From JAEHDI01 sp035455185 (GTDB taxonomy: Bacteria > Acidobacteriota > Terriglobia > Bryobacterales > Bryobacteraceae): a stretch of DNA of 6,694 nt. The position numbers and the translations under genes were made by a program. Below, one piece after another: positions 1 to 5,836 of the stretch; the first letter of the stretch is position 1; each line of letters begins with the position of its first letter. The notes below the pieces were generated by a model, which saw nothing but the letters and a program-made list of their open reading frames with translations, had not been told where the DNA came from and searched no databases. The stretch is taken from assembly GCA_035455185.1 (NCBI GenBank), contig DATIFQ010000308.1, positions 1 through 6,694 of the forward strand, given 5' to 3'.

Positions 1-297
1 GGCGATGTTGCTGGAAATGCGGAAGTCCCACTTGCCCGGGTCAGTCGGCGCGAACCGGATCACCAGGCGCCGGCCGCCATCCCAGAACGCCGGCATTAGG
101 AAGGTGCGATAACGTGGTGAGCGAAACTCGGCCTGGAGCTGGACTGTCAGGTAGGGGTTCGGATGCGCCCGAGCCTCTTCATCCGTCATGTCGAACACGA
201 TGTCGCAGGGCGTGTAAACCGCCGTCGGCTGGCACGGAGTCTGGGCCGAACTGAGTGAGGCGAACAGGAACGCCAGAACCTGGACAGACAGCTTCAT
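1..297 (-). CDS. DUF5060 domain protein, exported, N-terminal part only
   Basis: This is the first 99 codons of a leftward gene that continues beyond the left edge. The protein begins MKLSVQVLAFLFASLSSA followed by Gln-Thr, a clear Sec signal peptide probably cleaved after Ala18, so the product is exported. Residues about 25-99 look like a DUF5060 module, a beta-sandwich found at the N-terminus of secreted glycoside hydrolases and apiosidase-like proteins (often followed by DUF4038 or related barrels). The recognisable parts are the VYTPCDIVF start, the NPY turn near residues 47-49, the PAFWDGG segment (69-75) and the IRFAPTDPGKWDFRI end (80-94). The catalytic part is outside the window, so the substrate cannot be named. 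ATG at 297 is the natural start because it opens the signal peptide; no strong Shine-Dalgarno sequence precedes it. The gene begins 38 bases after the cyclase stop on the same strand, so co-transcription is likely. Membership is from pattern memory, not a search. Confidence 0.75.
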   Translation of the reverse strand, partial: MKLSVQVLAFLFASLSSAQTPCQPTAVYTPCDIVFDMTDEEARAHPNPYLTVQLQAEFRSPRYRTFLMPAFWDGGRRLVIRFAPTDPGKWDFRISSNIA

Positions 298-335
298 GAG
301 AACAGTGTAGCGGGAGCAGCATCTCCGCGGCGTCT

Positions 336-1484
336 TTAAGGCAGCTTTCGCACAAGGCGGACCGTGATGCCGGGAGGAGTAACTCGCTCAACCACAACAC
401 CGGGTGGAACGTTCAACGCGTCCGGGCGGACGCGGACATCCTGTATGCCCTGGCCGGCCCGCCGAAGGTCGACCCGCGCAACCAGACCCGAATCGGTCAC
501 CGAGTCAATGAGCCACCGGCTACCCCTCACCTGGGCTTCAACGCGACTCGGCGACTGGCTCGAGATTGCCATTCCCGGAGGAACGTTCACAAACTCGACC
601 GGAACACTGATCGCCCGTACGGTTGTGCCCGTCGAGAGAACCGACAGCGCGATGACCGCCACAGCCATTCCCAGAGCGGCGAACTTGTAGCGTAAGTCCT
701 GAAATAGTAGCCGTCGAATGGCCCCGGGCCGCCCCGCGGGCGGTTGGGTCCGCAGCTCACCCAGCCGATCCGCCAACCCTACGGACGAGGTGAGTGTGAC
801 AATGCTCTGCCCGTGCATCAACGTGACCGCCCCACGCTCCTCTGAGACTGCAACCACAAGTGCGTCACTTCGCTCGGCGAGGCCCATTGCCGCCCGATGC
901 CGCGTCCCGAACATGGCTGGCACTTCCTGGCGATGTGTGAGTGGAAGGACGGCGCCGGCGCGCACGACCCGTTCTGCCTCGACGATCACTGCGCCGTCGT
1001 GCAGCGGCGAGTCCTTTCGGAAGAGGGCGCTCAGCAGCTCGGGTGTAATCTCCGCCCCCAGCGGGACGCCCCCGCTGACGAGCTCGCGGACTGAGTCGTT
1101 ACGGGCAATGACGATCAGAGCTCCCGTTCGTTCGGACGCCAAGCGGAACGCAGCCCCGGCGATCGCCCGGTTGGCCGGCAAAAACGCCTTCACCGCCGGC
1201 TTCAATCCAAGACGCACCAGGCTGTCGAGACGAAGAAGGGCGCTCCGAAGCTCCGATTGGAATCCGAATAGCAGCAGCACCACCAGCAGAACACTCACAC
1301 CACTAAGCACCCAACTTGTGATGACGAGGTCAAGCCATCCGGCTACCCGGGAGGCAGCCTGGACGCCGGCGATCCAAAGGATGACCCGCAGCGCCCGCGT
1401 CTGCCGCGCCCAGCGCAATACCGCGTAGAACACGGCTGCCAGCACCAGAAAATCAACCAGGCTCTGCCAGTGCATCCAGGGCAT
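336..1484 (-). CDS. cdaA: Diadenylate cyclase CdaA fused to a CdaR/YbbR-like domain
   Basis: This membrane enzyme should condense two ATP into cyclic di-AMP. The 382 residues fall into four parts. Three hydrophobic segments (about 9-24, 34-50, 57-77) match the CdaA membrane anchor. A DAC (DisA_N) domain follows at about 105-225, with both signature motifs intact: DGA at 163-165 (context PLHDGAVIV) and RHR at 195-197 (context GTRHRAA), then VSEE at 213-216. A fourth hydrophobic segment lies at about 268-284. The last part (292-378) has the pattern of a single YbbR repeat: SVPVEFVNVPPG, then VEAQVRGS, VARVDL and a closing PPGITVRLV. In Firmicutes CdaR (YbbR) is a separate regulator encoded next to cdaA, usually with several YbbR repeats; here one repeat is fused, after one added membrane crossing. 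The motifs suggest an active enzyme. ATG 1484 is the first possible start in frame after a stop; ATG 1475 is an alternative. Neither has a good ribosome binding site. glmM, a frequent neighbour, is not seen. Confidence 0.93.
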   Translation of the reverse strand: MPWMHWQSLVDFLVLAAVFYAVLRWARQTRALRVILWIAGVQAASRVAGWLDLVITSWVLSGVSVLLVVLLLFGFQSELRSALLRLDSLVRLGLKPAVKAFLPANRAIAGAAFRLASERTGALIVIARNDSVRELVSGGVPLGAEITPELLSALFRKDSPLHDGAVIVEAERVVRAGAVLPLTHRQEVPAMFGTRHRAAMGLAERSDALVVAVSEERGAVTLMHGQSIVTLTSSVGLADRLGELRTQPPAGRPGAIRRLLFQDLRYKFAALGMAVAVIALSVLSTGTTVRAISVPVEFVNVPPGMAISSQSPSRVEAQVRGSRWLIDSVTDSGLVARVDLRRAGQGIQDVRVRPDALNVPPGVVVERVTPPGITVRLVRKLP

Positions 1485-1519
1485 CTTGAGAGGAGCATGG
1501 TCGCATCAGCCGCCTCCTC
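1453..1519 (-). promoter_or_regulatory. Possible leader ORF with strong ribosome binding site at the cdaA start
   Basis: On the minus strand GAGGAGG (1519-1513) is followed by six bases and an ATG at 1506. This opens a 17-codon frame (MRPCSSQDALDALAEPG) ending with TGA at 1455-1453, inside cdaA. It is one frame off from cdaA and overlaps the cdaA start at 1484 by 32 bases. It is the best Shine-Dalgarno sequence seen in the window, and cdaA cannot use it directly: all in-frame codons upstream of 1484 are non-start codons up to a TGA at 1508-1506. A translated leader could couple ribosomes to the poorly marked cdaA start. This is inference; the peptide resembles nothing I know, and the motif could be chance in a 67-base gap. 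Confidence 0.25.
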
Positions 1520-1551
1520 GTTGCACGAAGTTGGGCACGGAACACGGACAC

Positions 1552-2451
1552 CTATGACTCGTCTATCACCAATTGCGAGTCCACCTGAAACCGCTGAAAG
1601 TCAGAGTTAGTATCCTCAGTCGTGCCGCGCAAGGTAATGACCCTGAAAAGGCGAACGCCCCAGGTGATGTTTGTCCGCTTCAGCATCCAGGTGCCGTCGT
1701 TGAGCCTAGTCCATTCGCTCCGCGCAGTGGTACCCTTCTGAAGACGGGAGTGGCCACCGGTGACGGTGAGCTCCAGCGCCTGGGGCTGCGCCTCATCCCG
1801 GTCGATCCAGATCTTTACGTGGAAGTTCGCGACCTCCTTTTCGGCGTTTGTTTGAGGCCGAAACTCAGGTTTAGGGATGCCATCAATGACCCAGGCAGAA
1901 CGACCCGCGACTGTTTCTTCACCGAGTAACGTGAATGTGTAGATTTCGGAGAACCTGTCAAACGGCAGGGCGACACTGTAGTGTAATAGCCTGTTCTTGC
2001 GTTTGTCTGGCGCCTCATTTCGGCGGCGCTCCGTTTCCTTTCTAAGGCGCTCGTCCTCTCGCTTCTGCCGCTTCGCCGTCAGAGGGTGGTCATTAATCAT
2101 CACGAGCTTGCGGTAGGTAGATCCCTCCAGGCCGATGATGTCCCAGGTCCTGGAATGCCAGCCTTTAGGCCTGCCCGAAGCGTCCAGATCTCTCTGATAG
2201 TGATGCGCGCGGAAGGCGTAGTTGGATCCGCGTCTGGCGTTTTCCTTATCGGCCTGAGCGGAGCGGCGCACCAGGTCGACAGGATCTACCCCGGTTAACT
2301 CTGGCTTCTTGATGCCGCCCGCGAGCCCTCCGCTTACGGCCGGGGCGACGAGCCCATCCACGCAGAGTGCAGATTCAGGCTGTGATGGCTGGGTCCACCC
2401 CACATTGAGCAGTGTGAAGCACGTTATGAAGGCTGCGAACAGTGAGCGCAT
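1552..2451 (-). CDS. Exported LolA-like hypothetical protein
   Basis: This 299-residue protein starts with a signal peptide (MRSLFAAFITCFTLLNVGW, probable cleavage near Thr20-Gln21), so it acts outside the cytoplasmic membrane. There is no lipobox. The rest resembles the single-domain beta proteins of the LolA/LolB or outer-membrane-lipoprotein-sorting fold that are common in acidobacteria: strands around FRAHHYQRDLD (80-90), YRKLVMIND (113-121), a YTFTLLGEETVAGRSAWVID segment (171-190) and FHVKIWIDRDEAQPQALEL (210-228). A very charged stretch at 126-153, rich in Lys, Arg and Glu, interrupts the fold and is probably an exposed helix or coiled coil. No enzyme motif is visible, and the function is unknown; carrying a lipid or other hydrophobic ligand would fit the fold. 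ATG 2451 has TAAGG four bases upstream. The gene is first in the leftward group, with 67 bases before cdaA. It is certainly a gene; the family placement is moderate. Confidence 0.72.
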   Translation of the reverse strand: MRSLFAAFITCFTLLNVGWTQPSQPESALCVDGLVAPAVSGGLAGGIKKPELTGVDPVDLVRRSAQADKENARRGSNYAFRAHHYQRDLDASGRPKGWHSRTWDIIGLEGSTYRKLVMINDHPLTAKRQKREDERLRKETERRRNEAPDKRKNRLLHYSVALPFDRFSEIYTFTLLGEETVAGRSAWVIDGIPKPEFRPQTNAEKEVANFHVKIWIDRDEAQPQALELTVTGGHSRLQKGTTARSEWTRLNDGTWMLKRTNITWGVRLFRVITLRGTTEDTNSDFQRFQVDSQLVIDES

Positions 2452-2604
2452 AAAGCCTTAGACGCAGCATAAGTATATGAGTTGCGAATATCTTATTTTC
2501 GTTTGTCGCCGATGCCGGCGCCGACCCGGACAGCAAACGGCTACTGAGAACGTTGACAATGCACGCCCATTCCCCAGTGGTGATAACCTGTGGCCGGAGT
2601 GCCC
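2452..2604. promoter_or_regulatory. Divergent intergenic region, probable promoters both ways
   Basis: These 153 bases lie between two divergently transcribed genes, so each needs a promoter here. The part at about 2466-2512 is clearly AT-rich against its surroundings. For the leftward gene, TATACT (2477-2472, minus strand) matches a sigma-70 -10 box at five of six bases and would give a leader of about 14 bases carrying the TAAGG site; no good -35 accompanies it. For the rightward gene, TTGACA at 2553-2558 is a perfect -35 box, but the only -10-like sequence, GATAAC at 2582-2587, is 23 bases away, too far for a normal promoter. No clear operator dyad was found. Confidence 0.4.
2596..2599 (+). 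promoter_or_regulatory. Ribosome binding site that sets the glycosidase start
   Basis: GGAG sits five bases before ATG 2605, the expected spacing. The in-frame GTG codons at 2590 and 2599 would lie before or inside this site and would add residues ahead of a signal peptide that already begins well at ATG 2605. This favours 2605 as the start. Confidence 0.65.
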
Positions 2605-4710
2605 ATGAGATCCGCCTGTCTGCTGTGCGTCTGCGTGGCCGCCACAGTGGCCCAGACCTATTCCGTCCGTACCGACCGCATTTCTATCGAGTACGACGAA
2701 CGGTTCCACCAACACATCCGCTGGCTTGGCGACAGGGGCGGGAACATCGTTGCGTTCGATCCGGCAGCCCAGGAGTCCGCCGAGGTGAACGGCTGGCGAT
2801 GCTCGGAATTCCGAATCGATCCAAAGAGCGTCTCGTCTCGGCGGACACAGGACACAGAGTTCGGACCGGCGCTCGAAGGCACGCTGACTGGCGAATTCCG
2901 AGACAGCGAGAAAGGGATTCATATCGAGCGCCGAGTCCGTGTGGTGCTGCCGGACAAGCTGCCCGACGTTGCCGTCTTCGAAAAGTCGTACCGGAATCTC
3001 GGCGAGAAGCCCGTTCGCCTCGGCCCTGTCTACAGCCAGCGGATCGTGCTCGACCGCAGACTCGCCAACCCCGGAGAGCCATCGTGGGCGTTTGCCTCTT
3101 TCCAGGGTGGCGCCTACCGCTGGGGTCTTGACTATTCGTTAATCTGGCTGCGGCCCGAGTTTCGCCAGTCGAACTTTCAGGGACTCGACGACCGCACCGG
3201 GCCGGAAGGCGAAGGTGGCGGCATTCCGTTCGTCGACGTCTGGAGCCCGACGATGGGCGTGGCGATCGCACACCTCGAAAAAACGCCTCAGTGGGTCTCG
3301 CTGCCGGTGGAGGTGCGCGCGGACGGCAAGACCGAAATCGGAGTCTGGGAGAAGCCCGAAGCCCGCTTCAAACAACAGGAGTGGCTCGCTCCGGGCGAAG
3401 CCTTCCGCACGGTGATGACGGCGGTCATCTTCCATCACGGAGACTACTACGATGCGCTGCACGCGTACGGCAACCTGCTGCGCGCTCGAGGGGTTGCGAT
3501 CCTGGAGACTTCGCCGCCTTCGGCCTACAAGCCGTATTGGAAAAGTTGGGGCTTCGGGTTCGACTTCACACAGGACAAGATCCTAGGGCTGCTCCCGGAA
3601 CTGAAAGAGATGGGGATCGAACTCGCCAACCTCGACGACGGCTGGTTCGACTATTACGGCGACTGGCAGGTGAACCGTTCGCCGGGCAAGTTTCCCGGCG
3701 GCGATCCCGACATGAAGCGATTCGTTCGAAAGATCCACGATGGCGGCTTTCGAACGGCTATCTGGTGGTATCCGCTGGGTGTGAGTACCGACAGCCGGCT
3801 CGCGAAAGAGCACCGCGAGTTGCTCGTGCAATCGGAGAACGGCGGCTATCCGACGGATGATCGCAAGGTCCACCAGTTATGCCCGGCCTACGAACCGGCG
3901 CTTCGCCATATCGCGGAAACGCTGAAGCGGTTTATCACCGACTGGGACTTCGACGGAGTCTATGTGGACAGCGTCGGCCTGACTGCCGTGCCTCCCTGCT
4001 TTAACACGGCCCACGGGCACCGCTTGCCGCTCGATTCATTCCAGGCGCTGCCCAGGATGTACAAGACCATCCACGACGAGTTGTACCGCCTGAAGCCCGA
4101 TCCCTATCTGGAGGTCTGCATCTGCGCCATGCCGCACTCGCCGTACAACATGCCTTACTATCCCATCGCAAATGCTTCCGATCCGGTGAGCCTGGCGCAA
4201 GTGAGGCAGAGAGTGAAGCTTGAGAAAGCGATCCGCGGCCCCCGCTTCTGCGTCGGCGACTGCTACCAGGTCCCGCTCGACGAGTGGCAGGGTTCCTCGG
4301 TCCCCGAATCGTTCGAGACGGCGATGGGCACGGGCGCACAGTTGACGACGTTCTATGCAGATCTGACTGGCGACAGGCGAGCCAAGTGGCGCCGCTGGTT
4401 CCATCTGTACAACGAACTGGGACTTGCCTCCGCCGAGTATCTGAACCTGTACGACATCGCCTTCGATAAGCCGGAAATCCACGTCGTGCGAAAAGGCGCG
4501 GACTTGTATTACGGGATCTTCGCGGACGTATGGGGAAAGAACCGCCGTATCGAGTTGCGCGGGCTGGACAAGGCGCTCGAATACGAAGTCTACGATTATG
4601 CCGACGGAATCCCGCTTGGCAAAGTGAAGGGTAACGACCCGTATATCCGCGCGCCCTTCAAGGACGCGCTTCTGGTGCGCGTGCGGCCAATTCCGCGCAC
4701 AGCGCCCTGA
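2605..4710 (+). CDS. Secreted GH36-like alpha-galactosidase (melibiase family)
   Basis: This 701-residue protein is predicted to remove alpha-linked galactose, or a related sugar, outside the cytoplasm. Residues 1-16 (MRSACLLCVCVAATVA) are a signal peptide followed by Gln-Thr. Residues about 20-290 are a beta-rich N-terminal domain as in GH36, about 305-600 the catalytic barrel, and about 610-701 a C-terminal beta domain. Barrel landmarks are the KSWGF entry (313-317), LDDGWF (343-348), GDWQVN (352-357) and KFPGG (362-366). The nucleophile should be Asp455 in DGVYVDS and the acid/base Asp526 in NASDP, after Cys505 in EVCIC. The 71-residue spacing fits characterised GH36 enzymes (about 70), and Cys505 to Asp526 (21) fits the 22 remembered for Geobacillus AgaA/AgaB. 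Length is near the usual 700-730. Unusual: the Lys normally two before the nucleophile is Tyr453, so specificity is uncertain. The 3' end overlaps the convergent phospholipase gene by 53 bases. GTG 2590 is an alternative start. Confidence 0.85.
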   Translation: MRSACLLCVCVAATVAQTYSVRTDRISIEYDERFHQHIRWLGDRGGNIVAFDPAAQESAEVNGWRCSEFRIDPKSVSSRRTQDTEFGPALEGTLTGEFRDSEKGIHIERRVRVVLPDKLPDVAVFEKSYRNLGEKPVRLGPVYSQRIVLDRRLANPGEPSWAFASFQGGAYRWGLDYSLIWLRPEFRQSNFQGLDDRTGPEGEGGGIPFVDVWSPTMGVAIAHLEKTPQWVSLPVEVRADGKTEIGVWEKPEARFKQQEWLAPGEAFRTVMTAVIFHHGDYYDALHAYGNLLRARGVAILETSPPSAYKPYWKSWGFGFDFTQDKILGLLPELKEMGIELANLDDGWFDYYGDWQVNRSPGKFPGGDPDMKRFVRKIHDGGFRTAIWWYPLGVSTDSRLAKEHRELLVQSENGGYPTDDRKVHQLCPAYEPALRHIAETLKRFITDWDFDGVYVDSVGLTAVPPCFNTAHGHRLPLDSFQALPRMYKTIHDELYRLKPDPYLEVCICAMPHSPYNMPYYPIANASDPVSLAQVRQRVKLEKAIRGPRFCVGDCYQVPLDEWQGSSVPESFETAMGTGAQLTTFYADLTGDRRAKWRRWFHLYNELGLASAEYLNLYDIAFDKPEIHVVRKGADLYYGIFADVWGKNRRIELRGLDKALEYEVYDYADGIPLGKVKGNDPYIRAPFKDALLVRVRPIPRTAP

Positions 4711-5653
4711 GGTCCTCCGCGCGATCCCGGATGAGCTGTTCGGCGAACAACCTCAGGCGGCGGATATTCTCGGGCTGGGCATCGTCCATCGAGCAGGTCT
4801 CATCGTCCAGTCTCACTTGGAAGCGCCAGTAACATCGCGGACCGGTCTCCGGTGTCAGTAACTGTCGCAACTGGTACTCCACTGTGCTGCTGACGCCGTC
4901 GAAGACGACGTCGAGGATCGGCTGGGCCCACTTGCCGAGTCCCCAGTCTTTTATGTCATCGAACCGAAGGGAGCGCGTCAGCTCTCCGGTGCCAAGCGAG
5001 ACCACTAGGAAGTCCTCTGCGCCGGGGTAGAGTGTCTTCGCCTCGACGAACGCGCACATGGCGGGATTGTTGGCATAAACGCCGCCATCAATGAGCGAGT
5101 AATAATCGGCCGCTCCGTCGGCCGCGAGTTTGAGCGGCTCAAAGTGGGTCGGCGCAGCCGATGTAGCCCGTGCCACCAGCTTCATCGGGAAGTCGTAATC
5201 GGCTCTCGTTCGCGCCCGGCTGCTGCGGAAGAAGAACGGCAAGCGCCGCTCGGTTTCGTAACTGGTCACGAGCACGTCCGTTGCCGCGTCCTTTAGGCGG
5301 GCGTTGCCGAAGTAGTGATCAAGCACGGCTTCGATGCCGTTGGCGGGATACTTCTCTTCCGCCAGATTGCCGAGGGCGCGCATCCTGTGCCATACATCCC
5401 GGTGGAAGATGCGCTCTCCCTCCTCTTCATAGAGACCCACTAATTCGCGCGCCAGAAACGCGGGTCTTCCATCCGGGCCAGGCTTCGTTAGGGCCAGCGC
5501 TAGAATCCCTCCGGTTGAGGTTCCGGCAATCAGGTCAAAGAGTTCAGCTACCGATTTTCCGGTTTCACTTTCAATTCTGGCGAGAACCAGCGCGGGGATA
5601 ATAGCGCGGATACCCCCTCCATCGATGGACAGAACCCGAACCCTCTTAGCCAC
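4658..5653 (-). CDS. Patatin-like phospholipase (COG3621 / CotR type)
   Basis: This 331-residue acyl hydrolase should cleave acyl esters of phospholipids or similar lipids with a Ser-Asp dyad. Numbered from GTG 5653, it shows the oxyanion-hole motif DGGGIR (11-16), the nucleophile elbow GTSTGG with Ser46, and the catalytic Asp189 in IDGGVYANNP. Supporting family features are the FDLIAG lead-in, RATSAAPTHF (162-171) and VVSLGTGE (217-224). It has no signal peptide or membrane segment and is probably cytoplasmic or peripheral. The same architecture occurs in the CBASS effector CapV, but no CD-NTase gene is present, so a housekeeping or uncharacterised COG3621 role is the safer reading. Start: GTG 5653 has AAGGGGGG four bases upstream and begins just before the conserved domain. 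ATG 5689 (343 residues, no binding site) is the alternative. The stop lies inside the glycosidase gene on the other strand. A 183-base gap separates it from the upstream oxidoreductase gene, so it may have its own promoter. Confidence 0.9.
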   Translation of the reverse strand: MAKRVRVLSIDGGGIRAIIPALVLARIESETGKSVAELFDLIAGTSTGGILALALTKPGPDGRPAFLARELVGLYEEEGERIFHRDVWHRMRALGNLAEEKYPANGIEAVLDHYFGNARLKDAATDVLVTSYETERRLPFFFRSSRARTRADYDFPMKLVARATSAAPTHFEPLKLAADGAADYYSLIDGGVYANNPAMCAFVEAKTLYPGAEDFLVVSLGTGELTRSLRFDDIKDWGLGKWAQPILDVVFDGVSSTVEYQLRQLLTPETGPRCYWRFQVRLDDETCSMDDAQPENIRRLRLFAEQLIRDRAEDLRALCAELAARAPEARP

Positions 5654-5836
5654 GCCGCCCCCCTTGCCTGGAATGTAGCATCCAAACATAAGCAGTGCGT
5701 CGCAAAAGCACCCTGCAAGCGTTCGAATCCGAAACGAATGTCCTTGTCTGCCAAGCAGTTACAGTTACATGTGGGAGCAGGAGGCGTTCTGTGAACAAAA
5801 GGAGGGTGGATCTTTCGATCAGCCCCTTCGGAAATA
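5654..5836 (-). other. Intergenic region upstream of the phospholipase gene
   Basis: This 183-base stretch holds no convincing gene. Visible elements are a tandem CAGTTA repeat (5756-5767, plus-strand reading), an imperfect dyad CGTTCGAATCCGAAACG (5720-5736), and on the minus strand TTGGCA (5754-5749), a five-of-six match to a -35 box, though the sequence 17 bases on (CGGATT) is a poor -10. The AAGGGGGG at 5665-5658 (minus strand) is the likely ribosome binding site for GTG 5653. A promoter for the phospholipase gene is expected here but cannot be pinned down. No hairpin plus T-run terminator for the oxidoreductase gene was found. Confidence 0.35.

Noticed and set aside
718..1428. Long open frame (236 codons) on the plus strand opposite the cyclase gene
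   Set aside because: It is antisense to a clearly recognised enzyme, is Ser/Arg/Thr-rich as expected from reading GC-rich coding DNA backwards, and matches no family I know.
2553..2587. TTGACA at 2553 as a sigma-70 promoter for the glycosidase gene
   Set aside because: The only -10-like hexamer is 23 bases away, and a start from it would fall almost on the ribosome binding site.
2458..2922. Minus-strand frame of 154 codons covering the divergent intergenic region and the start of the glycosidase gene
   Set aside because: It is a Cys/Arg/His-rich composition typical of a shadow frame, and the glycosidase signal peptide and N-domain explain the same DNA.
336..5653. A CBASS-like defence system, since a cyclic-dinucleotide synthase and a patatin phospholipase are both present
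   Set aside because: CBASS uses a CD-NTase, not a DAC-domain cyclase, and the two genes are more than 3 kb apart with a convergent glycosidase gene between them. No ancillary Cap genes are seen. Decisive test: whether the phospholipase binds c-di-AMP.
5721..5730. GTTCGAATCC, identical to a tRNA T-loop
   Set aside because: The flanking bases cannot form a five-pair T stem, and no acceptor, D or anticodon arm is present. There is also no integrase gene to suggest an attachment site.
5548..5754. Small minus-strand frame starting with TTG at 5754 and running into the phospholipase gene
   Set aside because: Most of it overlaps the phospholipase coding sequence in another frame, with no ribosome binding site and no recognisable protein.
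5799..5808. AAGGAGG on the plus strand, a perfect Shine-Dalgarno sequence
   Set aside because: The following GTG abuts it with no spacing, no ATG lies at the right distance, and the downstream frame runs antisense through the oxidoreductase gene.
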